This document shows, piece by piece, positions 1 to 8,897 of a stretch of DNA of 64,000 nucleotides. This stretch comes from Leuconostoc mesenteroides subsp. mesenteroides ATCC 8293. Its GTDB lineage: Bacteria > Bacillota > Bacilli > Lactobacillales > Lactobacillaceae. Position 1 is the first letter of the stretch, and every line of letters begins with the position of its first letter. The stretch covers positions 1,209,001-1,273,000 of the forward strand of contig NC_008531.1 in NCBI RefSeq assembly GCF_000014445.1. Direction: 5' to 3'. The translations under genes were made by a program, and so were the position numbers. The notes beneath the pieces are model-generated. The model saw nothing but the letters and a program-made list of their open reading frames with translations, did no database searches and was not told where the DNA came from.

Positions 1-404
1 GAGGAAAGTGTCTTAAGAGACCATGTGCTACCAAAAGACATTTCCGTTCCCTGTGTACGTTCATTCAAACTAATGAAGCTTTGATTAACTTTCTTGCCAT
101 TGACGTACAGATTAGACGCTTTGTATTCAACTGTATCACCTGGGATCGCAATAATACGCTTCACGTACTTATCGTCCCCAGACTGGTACCTAGGATCTTC
201 ATCTTTAGCGTTAAATACAATAACATCTCCACGCTTATAACTTGCCACTTTGTTTAGAAACACATTCTCGTTATCTTGCAAATTTGGTTCCATTGATGGC
301 CCACTAACTTTTACGCGTGTGAATAAAAATGAGCGAATAAGCACAACAATAAGAATTGCAATGGCAATTGGAAAAACCCACTCCTTCAAAAATTTCATAA
401 ACAT
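1..404 (-). CDS. lepB: Signal peptidase I (partial, C-terminus outside window)
   Basis: Type I signal peptidase, which cleaves signal peptides from exported proteins at the outer face of the membrane. The minus-strand reading frame starts at the ATG ending at 404, preceded by AAAGGAAG at good spacing, and is still open at base 1, so only about 134 N-terminal residues are visible. A short cytoplasmic segment (MFMKFLKEW) leads into one membrane helix at about residues 10-27. The serine box SGPSMEP (catalytic Ser) and the lysine box YVKRIIAIPGD (catalytic Lys) follow. Both catalytic residues are present. The family usually has 180-210 residues, so roughly the last third is missing. A second ATG lies two codons downstream. 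Confidence 0.93.
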   Translation of the reverse strand, partial: MFMKFLKEWVFPIAIAILIVVLIRSFLFTRVKVSGPSMEPNLQDNENVFLNKVASYKRGDVIVFNAKDEDPRYQSGDDKYVKRIIAIPGDTVEYKASNLYVNGKKVNQSFISLNERTQGTEMSFGSTWSLKTLS

Positions 405-425
405 AAATAACTTCCTTTACATAAA

Positions 426-452
426 ATCACCAACAGCATAACTGTCGGTGAT
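426..452 (-). terminator. Probable terminator after the YlbF-family gene
   Basis: Hairpin with 11-bp arms (ATCACCAACAG against CTGTCGGTGAT, one mismatch), followed on the minus strand by ATTTTATG. The T-run is short, so termination may be partial and lepB may be co-transcribed. Confidence 0.5.
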
Positions 453-464
453 AGTGAGCTTAAT

Positions 465-818
465 TTACTTCTGCAACTTAGAATATGCTTCGGCAACGGG
501 TTTTGTAACGATGTCATTTAATTCCGTTAGCAAAGTGTTCAAAGCCTGTTCTGCTTCCATCAGCGCATTAATTTTTTCGTCTTTTTGTACTTTTGCAGCA
601 ACAGCATCCCATTCCTTTTCTTGTTCAGGTTTTGGTTGTTGCTGACTTTGCATCATTTGTTGTACTGCCATTTGAATTTCTTGGAATTCACCAAACAACG
701 CCTTAGAATCAGTGTCATTTTGTATTGCGTTAAATGCATTTTGCCATGCAATATATTGTTGTGTTTCTGTCAAAATATTTGCCATTTCATTGGCGTTATC
801 GTAAATATTTACTGTCAT
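465..818 (-). CDS. YlbF/YmcA-family protein (UPF0342, YheA-like)
   Basis: 117-residue helical protein of the YlbF/YmcA superfamily, closest in appearance to the UPF0342 (YheA) branch: it begins MTVNIYDNANEMA and has the central FGEFQEIQMAVQQ helix typical of that branch. YlbF and YmcA act with YaaT on RNase Y-dependent mRNA processing in Bacillus; the YheA branch has no firm function, so none is assigned. No membrane segment; glutamine-rich linker (MMQSQQQPKPEQ) at about residues 56-67. RBS AAAGGA lies upstream of the ATG. It sits between pbp1A and lepB on the same strand, separated from lepB by a weak hairpin. Confidence 0.85.
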   Translation of the reverse strand: MTVNIYDNANEMANILTETQQYIAWQNAFNAIQNDTDSKALFGEFQEIQMAVQQMMQSQQQPKPEQEKEWDAVAAKVQKDEKINALMEAEQALNTLLTELNDIVTKPVAEAYSKLQK

Positions 819-906
819 GTTATTTTCCTTTTTTTAACGTTATTCGATGTCACTAAAATCATATCACAACCCATAACTAATGTGAAACACTAATCAATCT
901 AAACGA

Positions 907-2967
907 TTAATTACCAAATAATCCTTTGACATTATTCCACAATTGACCCGCTCCTTCAACAGCTTTGTCAACGCCACTATTGAAATCATCTTGAATCGTT
1001 CCCCATAAGTCACTACTTTGACTTGTACTACTTGATGTAGTGTTAGGATTTGTTACTGTAAAGGCGGTTTGATCCGTATTTGGCAAAATTTGTTCCAAAG
1101 ACGTTTTAACCAGTGGTCCCATTGTAGACGTTAATCCTAACGGCAAAGAACCAGTATTGTTCCCTTCCAGTCCCATCCAAGTTGCTTGAACAATGTCTTT
1201 CGTATACGCCATTGCCCATGAATCCTTTGACGAACTAGCATTATTGGTACTATTAGGATTTTCAGTAGTACCAGTTTTACCAGCAATAGTGTAACCGGAT
1301 GGTGCAGATCCAACACCTGTACCATCCGTATAGGTACCTAGCATCATACGTGTCATATTATTTGCAACCTTACTACTGATGACCTGTGTTTGTTTTGCCT
1401 TTGGTGAGCTAACAATTACTTTGCCACTCGCATCAACTATTTTAGTAATATAATGTGCCTGACTCATCACACCACCATTGGCAAAAGCTGTGTATGCTTG
1501 TGCCATTTGTTGTGGGGATACACCTTTGGTCAATCCGCCTAGTGCTAGTGATAGGTTCTTATCCTTTTTGGTTAATGGTAAGCCAAACTTAGTACCACTC
1601 TTATAACCAACCTCTACACCCATTTTATTAAGTAAATAAACTGCCGGAATATTATACGAATGTTCCAAAGCTGAATACATAGGAACATCAGCCGTTTCAA
1701 CGTTCATGGCATTGTTTGGTGTATAATTGTTCGTCCCAAAACTCATCGATTGGTTAGGCAATTTTGTACTAATACTATAACCTCGTTGTAGAGCTGGTGC
1801 ATAAACGACCATTGGTTTGATTGCTGAACCAGGTTGTAATTGTGATTGATTAGCACGATTAAAGCCACGGAAAGTATGAGATGTTTCACGACCACCAACT
1901 ACAGCCAATACCCCACCAGTTTTAGCATTCAAAACAATAGATGCTGCTTGTGCGTCATCAACATAGTTAAATAATGCTGAATTATCGAAATCATTTTGTA
2001 AATTCGTTTGATCCTTTTGGTTTAACGTTGTGTATATTTTATACCCACGATTCATAACATCGTTTTCTGTTAAACCATAGGTATTAATGGCTTCGTTAAT
2101 CACTGAATCGAAATACCAAGGATAATTATAATCACCAGAATCATCATAAGTATCATTTAGCGTATCCGTCGTCGATTTGGCTGCACTAGCCTGCGCTGAA
2201 GTGATCTTTTTATTCTCAACCATGGTTGTCAAAACTAAATTACGTCGAGCCTTGGAAGCTTCTGGATAATCAATAGGATTAAATTTGGCGGGACTAGTTA
2301 ACATACCCGCTAGTGTAGCCGCTTGTGTTGTCGTTAATTCACTAGCATGAACACCAAAATATTTCTGTGATGCATCTTCTACGCCCCAGACACCATGACC
2401 AAACCATGCATTATTAAGGTACATCGTAAAAATTTCATTTTTAGTGTAATCTTGTTCAACCTGCATGGACAAAAAGATTTCTTTGGCTTTTCTGGTAAAT
2501 GTCTGTTCTTGCGACAAATAAGCATTTTTAACCAATTGCTGTGTTAACGTAGAACCGCCACCAGAAATAGTATTAGATCCGGTTATTTTGTTTTTAACCA
2601 ATAAAACAGCTGCACGTGCAATCCCTTTTACCGAGAAGCCATACTCATGATAAAAATTACGGTCTTCGATTGATAAAACTGCATCTCGCATGTTCTGTGA
2701 AATCTTATTATACGAGACATAGGTGCCTTTTTGTGAATATAATTCGCCTGCTTTTTCACCCTGATCATCGTAAACTGTTGCCGTTTGAGAGAGCGTTGCT
2801 TCTAAATTTTTAACGTGTGCAGTTTTAGCTAAAATTGCTAAGTAGGCACTTGTGACCAAAAATAATGTTAAAAATAAAATAATCAGCAAGCGACCAAATT
2901 GCCAACGATGCCAAATTGGTCCTAACTTATCCCACACTTTTTGACTTATTGCTTTCAACCACTTCAT
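907..2967 (-). CDS. pbp1A: Penicillin-binding protein 1A, bifunctional glycosyltransferase/transpeptidase
   Basis: Class A penicillin-binding protein of 686 residues that polymerises glycan strands and cross-links peptides in peptidoglycan. A cytoplasmic N-terminus precedes one membrane helix at about 27-47. The GT51 domain follows (about 60-240), with the catalytic Glu in SIEDRNFY near residue 101. The transpeptidase domain has SAIK at 381-384, SYN at 437-439 and KTGT at 564-567, so all active-site motifs are intact. The tail (about 640-686) is Ser/Thr/Asn rich and then amphipathic. It begins 3 bp after the argR stop and is probably co-transcribed with argS-argR. Confidence 0.95.
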   Translation of the reverse strand: MKWLKAISQKVWDKLGPIWHRWQFGRLLIILFLTLFLVTSAYLAILAKTAHVKNLEATLSQTATVYDDQGEKAGELYSQKGTYVSYNKISQNMRDAVLSIEDRNFYHEYGFSVKGIARAAVLLVKNKITGSNTISGGGSTLTQQLVKNAYLSQEQTFTRKAKEIFLSMQVEQDYTKNEIFTMYLNNAWFGHGVWGVEDASQKYFGVHASELTTTQAATLAGMLTSPAKFNPIDYPEASKARRNLVLTTMVENKKITSAQASAAKSTTDTLNDTYDDSGDYNYPWYFDSVINEAINTYGLTENDVMNRGYKIYTTLNQKDQTNLQNDFDNSALFNYVDDAQAASIVLNAKTGGVLAVVGGRETSHTFRGFNRANQSQLQPGSAIKPMVVYAPALQRGYSISTKLPNQSMSFGTNNYTPNNAMNVETADVPMYSALEHSYNIPAVYLLNKMGVEVGYKSGTKFGLPLTKKDKNLSLALGGLTKGVSPQQMAQAYTAFANGGVMSQAHYITKIVDASGKVIVSSPKAKQTQVISSKVANNMTRMMLGTYTDGTGVGSAPSGYTIAGKTGTTENPNSTNNASSSKDSWAMAYTKDIVQATWMGLEGNNTGSLPLGLTSTMGPLVKTSLEQILPNTDQTAFTVTNPNTTSSSTSQSSDLWGTIQDDFNSGVDKAVEGAGQLWNNVKGLFGN

Positions 2968-2970
2968 TCA

Positions 2971-3441
2971 TCAACCTATCAATTCCGCCCAATGATCAGC
3001 TAGCTTTGCGGCATCTGTTTCATTTTTACTTGTAACGTAAATTGTGTTAAATCCCGCTAGTGTCGTAATAACTTCAGGTAAATTCGCGTCATCGATAATG
3101 CCAGCAACTGAGTTACCACTACCATCAGTCGTTTTAATAATCGTTAAGAACTCAACGTGAGTCACGAATGAAGCATATTCTTTGATTGCTTCATCAACGG
3201 CGTTAGTCGTTACCAAATTTTGAACATTTTTCGTTGTATCATTGAGTTGCTGGTAACGTAACTGTCCGCTGTCGCTCTTTTGGCGAATAATATTCATTGC
3301 TCGAATATCACGTGATACGGTTGTTTGTGTTGTCTCAACACCATGCTTGATAAGTTGAGCAAGCAATTCTTCTTGGCTGGCAATGATATTATCCTGGATA
3401 ATATCTAAAATAAGCTTTTGCCGTTCTTGTTTTGAAATCAT
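2971..3441 (-). CDS. argR: Arginine repressor ArgR family
   Basis: Arginine-responsive hexameric repressor of 156 residues. The N-terminal winged helix (about 1-70) contains TTVSRDIRAMNII. The C-terminal oligomerisation and arginine-binding domain (about 85-156) contains IAGIIDDANLPEV-like sequence, preceded by TDGSGNSV. The start is the ATG ending at 3441 because GGAG lies 7-8 bases upstream; a longer frame starting at 3468 has no such site. It lies downstream of argS and abuts pbp1A. The argS-argR pairing suggests joint control of arginine supply and charging. Confidence 0.92.
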   Translation of the reverse strand: MISKQERQKLILDIIQDNIIASQEELLAQLIKHGVETTQTTVSRDIRAMNIIRQKSDSGQLRYQQLNDTTKNVQNLVTTNAVDEAIKEYASFVTHVEFLTIIKTTDGSGNSVAGIIDDANLPEVITTLAGFNTIYVTSKNETDAAKLADHWAELIG

Positions 3442-3553
3442 TGATTTCTCCTTTGTATCATGATGCACGGTTATCTAAAAATATATCATTTACTACCGTT
3501 TTGTGCATCACTTTAACAGTTAGCTTAAATAGCACTTGATCTGTCCAGATCAG

Positions 3554-5245
3554 TTACATTTCTTCAGGTGCCTTGACACCTAATAATCTCAAACTTTCTG
3601 TCAAAACAATAGACACTGATTTAACCAACACCAAACGAGCATTTAATTGAACGTCTTCTGTTAATATTTTTGAGTTGGCATAGTACTTGTTAAACGCTCT
3701 TGACAAATTTAACGCATATTTAGCAATAATACTGGCCTCGCGTTGTTGCCAAGCACGTTGCACTGTCTTGGGAAAGTTGTTCAGTGTCGTAATAATATCC
3801 CATGTTGCTGGATCAGTCAAATTCAAGTCATCACTCGTCAATTGAACCGACGTCTTGCGTAAAATTGATTTTGCTCGGGCATTCGTATACTGTACGTATG
3901 GTCCAGTATCTCCTTCAAAACGGACAACTTCTTCTAAATTAAAGTCAAAGTTGTTAGTACGATCATTCATTAAGTCATGAAACACAACAGCACCGGCGCC
4001 CACTTCTTCTGCCACTGTATCTTTATCACCCAAATCAGGATTTTTCTCTTGAATTTGCTTCAAAGCCAATTCATGAGCATCATCTAATACATCCTTCAGT
4101 AAAACAACATCACCCTTACGTGTTGACATTTTTTTGCCATTAAACGTAATTAGACCAAAGGCAATGTGTTCAATGTCATCAGACCACTCAAAGCCCATCA
4201 ATGATAAGACGGCCTTCATCTGCACAAAATGTTCTCGCTGCTCACCACCGACAACATACAACGATTTCGCAAAATCATATGTTTCTTTTCTATAAAGTGC
4301 GGCTGCTAAGTCACGAGTCATATATAAAGTTGCACCATCTGAACGCTTAATCATGGCCGGTGTTAGATTTGGATTGATATGGCTCAAATCAACAATCTGT
4401 GCCCCCTGTGATTCAACTAGAAGATTTTTTTCTTCTAAGAGATCAACTACCTTGTCCATTTTATCATTATAAAATGCTTCGCCGTTGAATGAATCAAACG
4501 TTATATCTAAGCGGTCGTATATTTCAGAAAACTCTTTCAACGACTCAGCACGGAACCATTGCCACAAACGGTGTGCCTCTTCATCACCATCTTCAAGTTT
4601 CTTAAACCAAGCACGACCTTCATCATTTAGTGAGTCATTTTCCTTAGCTTTTTCGTGAAACTCAACGTAGTACTTTAACAAAGTGGCAATTGGGTCTGAT
4701 TTGACTTCTTCTTCAGAACCCCATGCTTTGTAAGCATATATTAGTTTACCAAATTGCGTACCCCAGTCACCTAAATGATTTATTTTAACCGGTGCATAAC
4801 CATTTTTTGCTGTGATGTTTGCTAGTGCATTACCGATAACAGTCGAACGTAAGTGTCCCATCGACATTGGCTTGGCGATGTTTGGGCTGGACATGTCAAT
4901 CGTGACTTTGGCACCCTGTCCATCCACATTGTCACCGTAGGCACCTTCCAAGTCAAATACTGTCTTCAATACTTGATTAGACGTAGCTACTTTGTCCAAG
5001 AAAAAGTTAACATAAGGCCCAGTAGCAACAACTTTTTCAAATCCTTCTTGATCAATTGCAGCAACGATGTCTGCTGCAATTAATTGCGGTGCTTTATGTA
5101 ATGTCTTGGCTAATGTAAATGTTGGAAAAGCAACATCTCCAAGGTCAGATGATTTTGGTGCTTCTAGTTTTTCAGAAATTTCTTGTAAAGTAAGGTCAGT
5201 TAGCACTGCGTTAAGTGCCTCAACAATTTGTATATTATCTACCAT
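3554..5245 (-). CDS. argS: Arginyl-tRNA synthetase
   Basis: Cytoplasmic class I synthetase of 563 residues that charges tRNA-Arg. N-terminal additional domain (about 1-100); catalytic domain with the HIGH-type motif PMSMGHLRST near residue 130 and the KMSK-type motif KKMSTRKGD near residue 370; C-terminal anticodon-binding all-helical domain (DALR type) with the usual ending LGVKAPEEM. Full length for the family. A T-box leader with terminator lies directly upstream (5352-5521), so expression is expected to rise when the cognate tRNA is uncharged. argR follows after about 110 bp. Confidence 0.97.
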   Translation of the reverse strand: MVDNIQIVEALNAVLTDLTLQEISEKLEAPKSSDLGDVAFPTFTLAKTLHKAPQLIAADIVAAIDQEGFEKVVATGPYVNFFLDKVATSNQVLKTVFDLEGAYGDNVDGQGAKVTIDMSSPNIAKPMSMGHLRSTVIGNALANITAKNGYAPVKINHLGDWGTQFGKLIYAYKAWGSEEEVKSDPIATLLKYYVEFHEKAKENDSLNDEGRAWFKKLEDGDEEAHRLWQWFRAESLKEFSEIYDRLDITFDSFNGEAFYNDKMDKVVDLLEEKNLLVESQGAQIVDLSHINPNLTPAMIKRSDGATLYMTRDLAAALYRKETYDFAKSLYVVGGEQREHFVQMKAVLSLMGFEWSDDIEHIAFGLITFNGKKMSTRKGDVVLLKDVLDDAHELALKQIQEKNPDLGDKDTVAEEVGAGAVVFHDLMNDRTNNFDFNLEEVVRFEGDTGPYVQYTNARAKSILRKTSVQLTSDDLNLTDPATWDIITTLNNFPKTVQRAWQQREASIIAKYALNLSRAFNKYYANSKILTEDVQLNARLVLVKSVSIVLTESLRLLGVKAPEEM

Positions 5246-5351
5246 TTTTTTTCCTTTTGGTTTTTAATTATGATTTTTAGTAAAAATACATTATAATCAA
5301 AAATTCGATATTCTTATTATACCGTATTTTAGGCATTATTCATCTAAAAAT

Positions 5352-5521
5352 AAATAAGCTCGCCTCTTGTTTTCATCAACAAAGAGACGAGCCTAGCCCG
5401 CGGTACCACTCTAATAGCTTTCGCCACTCAAATTTATTAACTTTGGACTCTTAGTACGCGCCGTTTTGACTATGGCTTGACTTCCATCAACTCAAGCTCG
5501 CTTAATCATAGTTCCAAAACA
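5352..5521 (-). promoter_or_regulatory. T-box leader controlling argS
   Basis: The minus strand carries the diagnostic T-box core AGAGTGGTACCGCGG (5398-5412). It is followed by a strong terminator hairpin (5358-5392, GCTCG...CGAGC) and a T-rich tract, then the argS start about 105 bp on. Upstream lies a compact stem in which GTTTTG and ACTATG pair with CATAGT and CAAAAC (about 5467-5521). This suggests a shortened stem I. The specifier codon could not be placed with confidence; arginine is inferred from the downstream gene. Confidence 0.85.
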
Positions 5522-5524
5522 TCT

Positions 5525-5794
5525 TTACTTATCTTCGTCTTTTACAGATTTTTCAGGCGCAGGGCCGTGTTTAATCACTTCAACCTCATCCATGCGAACA
5601 ACCGCACGATGGTTCATTTCGTTAACTGCTGGTTGGTCAGCTGGAGCATTTTCCGTAATCTCAACCAACAATGAGTTTTCATAAATTTTTTCAACTTGAC
5701 CTGTAAAAGGTTTTTCTAAGTTACCATAAGCTGGTGCTAATAAAACATCTCCAAGGTTAAATCCAGAGGTATTTTCTTCTACTTCTTCTGCCAT
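5525..5794 (-). CDS. DUF2187-like small protein
   Basis: 89-residue acidic protein. The central part (GDVLLAPAYGNLEKPFTGQVEKIYENSLLVEI...HRAVVRMDEVEVI) resembles the small beta-barrel of DUF2187 proteins, which are conserved in lactobacilli and of unknown function. The ends are charged and probably disordered. The start is the second ATG (ending 5794) because GGAGG lies 5 bases ahead of it and overlaps the first ATG. It sits between coaBC and the argS T-box on the same strand. Cytoplasmic; no signal or membrane segment. Family assignment is from sequence resemblance only. Confidence 0.6.
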   Translation of the reverse strand: MAEEVEENTSGFNLGDVLLAPAYGNLEKPFTGQVEKIYENSLLVEITENAPADQPAVNEMNHRAVVRMDEVEVIKHGPAPEKSVKDEDK

Positions 5795-5848
5795 GTTTGC
5801 CTCCATTTTAACGTTATTTAACAGTTTATTCTAGCATAAAACAGATGT

Positions 5849-7054
5849 TTATGCGAGTGTTTTAACTACTCTATCTAATATAGCCCGCGCAATGTCAATT
5901 TTTGGTAACAATTCAATTTTTTCTGGGTCTTTATCACGTGATAAAATCGTTACTTTATTATTATCAGAGTCAAAACCACTATCCACATTACTAACATCAT
6001 TAGCAATTAAGAAATCTGCATTCTTCTTTGATAGCTTTTTTTGTGCAGACGCGAGAACATTTTGCGTTTCAGCAGCAAATCCCACAACAATTTGCCCGGC
6101 TTTCTTCATATGACCAATATCTGATAATATATCAGGATTTTGAATTAATTCAATCGTTAAATTCTCGTGACCTACTTTTTTTATTTTGTTTTCAGCTTGT
6201 GAAGCAGGCCGATAATCAGATACAGCTGCCGAACTAATGAAAACATCCGCATCAGAAAATTCTTGCACAACCGCTGTATGCATGTCACGTGTAGAAGTAA
6301 CAACTATTTCTCGGACGCCGTACAATTCTTCACGTTTTGTTGTGGTTATAAGTACCACCGTTGCACCTAACTCTGCAGCTACCTGTGCCAAAGCATAGCC
6401 CATTTTTCCTGAAGAACGATTTGTTAAATACCGCACTGGATCAAGCGCTTCACGTGTCCCGCCAGCTGTAATAACAAGTTTCTTTCCTTTTAGTTCACCG
6501 CCACGCGCCTGTATACGAATAGCTGCCTGATTTATAATTGTCACAGGTTCCGGTAGGCGACCTTGCGACTCGTAACCTTCGGCTAAGAAACCAATCGCTG
6601 GGTCAATAATAAACCAACCATCACTTTTTAATAAATTCAAATTACGAACAACCGCGTCATTATTAAACATAACATCGTTCATCGCTGGGGCGATAACTTT
6701 AGCCGCAGGTGATGCCATTACCGTCGCAGTCACAGCATCATCAGCGATACCATTTGCTATTTTTCCAATAATGTTAGCAGTGGCCGGCACAACAAATATC
6801 ATGTCTGCCCACTTAGCCCATTCAATATGAGTAACCGCAGCCTTCTCATCACGAAAAAGATCAGTTAACACATCATGTTTAGATAAAACAGCTAATGTTT
6901 GTACAGTAATAAATTTTTGGGCCGCAGCCGTCATTCCCACACGAACATGAGCACCGCTTTTAACAAATTCGCGTACTAATGTTGCTGACTTGTAAGCCGA
7001 AATGCTACCTGTCACAATCACTAATATATTCTTATTTCTATAGAAATCATTCAT
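5849..7054 (-). CDS. coaBC: Phosphopantothenoylcysteine decarboxylase / phosphopantothenate-cysteine ligase
   Basis: Bifunctional coenzyme A biosynthesis enzyme, 401 residues. The CoaC flavoprotein half (about 1-180) has IVTGSISAYKSA and the substrate motif PAMNDVMFNN. The CoaB ligase half (about 190-401) begins KKLVITAGGTREALDPVR and has the NRSSGKMG loop. The start at 7054 gives a normal-length N-terminus; the frame is open to 7087 but those residues do not look like the family. No Shine-Dalgarno is visible, and TATAAT lies only 7 bases upstream (7062-7067), which suggests a leaderless message. Confidence 0.95.
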   Translation of the reverse strand: MNDFYRNKNILVIVTGSISAYKSATLVREFVKSGAHVRVGMTAAAQKFITVQTLAVLSKHDVLTDLFRDEKAAVTHIEWAKWADMIFVVPATANIIGKIANGIADDAVTATVMASPAAKVIAPAMNDVMFNNDAVVRNLNLLKSDGWFIIDPAIGFLAEGYESQGRLPEPVTIINQAAIRIQARGGELKGKKLVITAGGTREALDPVRYLTNRSSGKMGYALAQVAAELGATVVLITTTKREELYGVREIVVTSTRDMHTAVVQEFSDADVFISSAAVSDYRPASQAENKIKKVGHENLTIELIQNPDILSDIGHMKKAGQIVVGFAAETQNVLASAQKKLSKKNADFLIANDVSNVDSGFDSDNNKVTILSRDKDPEKIELLPKIDIARAILDRVVKTLA

Positions 7055-7124
7055 GCCATTTATTATATCATGGAATGTTTTAAACACGATTCAAAAAGCG
7101 ATATTCTAAGAATATCGCTTTCTT

Positions 7125-7622
7125 CTAGGAACTTGCAGAACTAGAATTATGAGATTGTGCTTTAACATAATCAATTGCTACCACTACCGCCACAACAACA
7201 GATTCCAAAGACTCGTCCTCAATTTTAATGTCATAGGTGCTTGTCATTGCTAACCAGCGCTGATCAACAGAGCTAATTTCACGTCCATCTTGCAGGATGG
7301 CAAAATTCATGTCCCAGATATTACCTTCTACACTTAGACCAAGTCCTTCAATTTCGTATCTTGGTTTTAAAAAGGAAAAGCGTTTAATGATTTCAACTTC
7401 TTCTGGAAACTCATTAATAATTAACTTAAACTTTGGTAAAAAAGTAAACACTTGATGCGTTAAACGCGCAATAGGTATACTGTTCAAATCTAGAATATCA
7501 AAATACTTTGGAATACTAAATGTACTGCCAGAAACGGTGTAGCGCGTGTTCTCACTGTCGTCAGTTATATCAAACTTTCCGCCCAACGAAAACAAGTGTT
7601 GTCTCATCAGTAAATGTTTCAT
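7125..7622 (-). CDS. LURP-one-related family protein
   Basis: 165-residue protein of the LURP-one-related (Tubby-like fold, YxjI) family, whose bacterial members have no established activity. The family look comes from MKHLLMRQHLFSLGGKFDITD, ...YTVSGSTFSIPKYFDI and the repeated beta-strand pattern. No membrane helix. The last 25 residues are a Val-rich strand followed by a Ser/Asn tail. Its start overlaps the stop of the SPFH gene by a few bases, so the two are translationally coupled. The pairing suggests that the product works at or near the membrane patch formed by the SPFH protein, but that is inference. Confidence 0.75.
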   Translation of the reverse strand: MKHLLMRQHLFSLGGKFDITDDSENTRYTVSGSTFSIPKYFDILDLNSIPIARLTHQVFTFLPKFKLIINEFPEEVEIIKRFSFLKPRYEIEGLGLSVEGNIWDMNFAILQDGREISSVDQRWLAMTSTYDIKIEDESLESVVVAVVVAIDYVKAQSHNSSSASS

Positions 7623-8434
7623 TTAAGTCCTTTTTCTAGTAATTTCCCAGCAACTGGTATTTGACCCAACTGATCTAATTCCTGACCATTCACAACTACC
7701 AAATTGCTAGATGATTCAGCCAAAGTTGAGAAAGCATTGATTGACTGGTTTTGGAAATACTTATCATCAGCACCAGCTAAACCAGCCTGAACAGTGTCAA
7801 TACGATATTTTTCAGCTTCAGCACGAGTTTTCGTAGCATCAGCTTCAGCCTTGGCAGTAGCCATCAATGCATCGTTTTTAGCTTTTGTTGTCAATTCAAT
7901 TGAACGTGCTTCACCTTCAGCCTTAGCAATTGTAGCAACTCGCTCACGATCTGCCGTTAATTGCTTATCCATTGCTTCTTGAATTGAAGCAGAAGGGCGT
8001 AATTCATCAATATTGATACGATCAACATTGATACCGTACGTATTCGTTAAATCACCAATGGCATCCGCTAATTGGACATTAATTTTGGTAGTAGAACCAA
8101 GCGCTTCGTTTAACTCCATGCGACCAATAATATCACGTAAGTGCCCACGCACAAGTTGTGCCATAGATTCAACTGAATCCGTGTTTTCGTACATATATTT
8201 AACTGCGTTAGTTACATGATAATTTAAAGTAACACTTGCCTTAATATCAGCGTTATCGGCAGTAATCACCGAGTAATCAGGCAGACGTAGTGGGCGCATA
8301 GCCAAACTTACCTTACGAATTGTTTGAAAGAACGGTACATAAAAATGTAATCCGGCCTCTCTTCGGGCACGATATTTTCCCAACGTCTCTACAAGACCCG
8401 CATTGTTCTGCGGAACAATCTTAAAAAAAAGCAT
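7619..8434 (-). CDS. SPFH/band 7 (stomatin-prohibitin) family protein
   Basis: 271-residue SPFH-domain protein, of the kind that forms oligomers on membrane microdomains. The prohibitin-homology core (about 10-170) includes VPQNNAGLVETLGKYRA, MRPLRLPDYSVITADNA and the Ala/Glu-rich coiled coil around 175-225 (AKAEGEARSIELTTKAKNDALMATAKAEADATKTRAEAEK, in part). No clear long N-terminal membrane helix, so attachment may be peripheral or through a short hydrophobic hairpin. RBS GAGGGAG precedes the ATG. Middle gene of a three-gene operon with an RHH protein upstream and a LURP-one protein downstream. Confidence 0.88.
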   Translation of the reverse strand: MLFFKIVPQNNAGLVETLGKYRARREAGLHFYVPFFQTIRKVSLAMRPLRLPDYSVITADNADIKASVTLNYHVTNAVKYMYENTDSVESMAQLVRGHLRDIIGRMELNEALGSTTKINVQLADAIGDLTNTYGINVDRINIDELRPSASIQEAMDKQLTADRERVATIAKAEGEARSIELTTKAKNDALMATAKAEADATKTRAEAEKYRIDTVQAGLAGADDKYFQNQSINAFSTLAESSSNLVVVNGQELDQLGQIPVAGKLLEKGLK

Positions 8435-8445
8435 AACTTCTCCCT

Positions 8446-8793
8446 CTAATCTTTCATGATTTGTCGTAATGTCAAGATATTCCCGTTTGCCTCGAGAATC
8501 ACGTAATCTTCATCACTTTTAGCAACAGCACTATTATCAATCAAATATCGATAATAGATACCAGAAACGTTGACCAAACCGCTTTTAATATCAATATCTT
8601 TACCTGAAATGACCTGACCCACAAATTGACGGTCTTCAAAGTTGCTTGGATGATAGTTAGCCATCAGTAATTGGGTGATGTAATTATTTAATGACCTCCC
8701 CTCCTTGCTGGCCTGTTCCGCCAAAAACTCATGTAGTTTGGGATCAATTCTCAATGGTATGTTGCCTGACTTCATGTTTTTTTCTTTAACCAT
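8446..8793 (-). CDS. HicB-like ribbon-helix-helix protein
   Basis: 115 residues. Residues about 10-45 (IPLRIDPKLHEFLAEQASKEG, then RSLNNYITQLL) match the Arc/HicB-type ribbon-helix-helix found in antitoxins and small repressors. The remaining 65 residues form a beta-rich domain of unknown role. No HicA toxin lies beside it; instead it heads an operon with the SPFH and LURP-one genes, so it more likely regulates that operon than neutralises a toxin. RBS is weak. An internal ATG at about 8775 is a possible alternative start. Confidence 0.6.
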   Translation of the reverse strand: MVKEKNMKSGNIPLRIDPKLHEFLAEQASKEGRSLNNYITQLLMANYHPSNFEDRQFVGQVISGKDIDIKSGLVNVSGIYYRYLIDNSAVAKSDEDYVILEANGNILTLRQIMKD

Positions 8794-8852
8794 ATCTTTA
8801 TGATATCACATTTAAATCATTTTGCAATTATTAAAATGTTTTTTTACATAAT

Positions 8853-8888
8853 AAAAAGCGCCTAACTACTGCAAGCTAGGCGCTTTTT
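8853..8888. terminator. Bidirectional terminator after csbD
   Basis: Perfect inverted repeat AAAAAGCGCCTA / TAGGCGCTTTTT with a 12-base loop, with A/T runs on both sides. It ends the csbD message on the minus strand and separates it from the RHH-SPFH operon. Confidence 0.9.
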
Positions 8889-8897
8889 ATTTGTTAA

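Noticed and set aside
8446..8793. HicAB toxin-antitoxin system
   Set aside because: Only an RHH protein is present; no HicA-type toxin gene adjoins it on either side.
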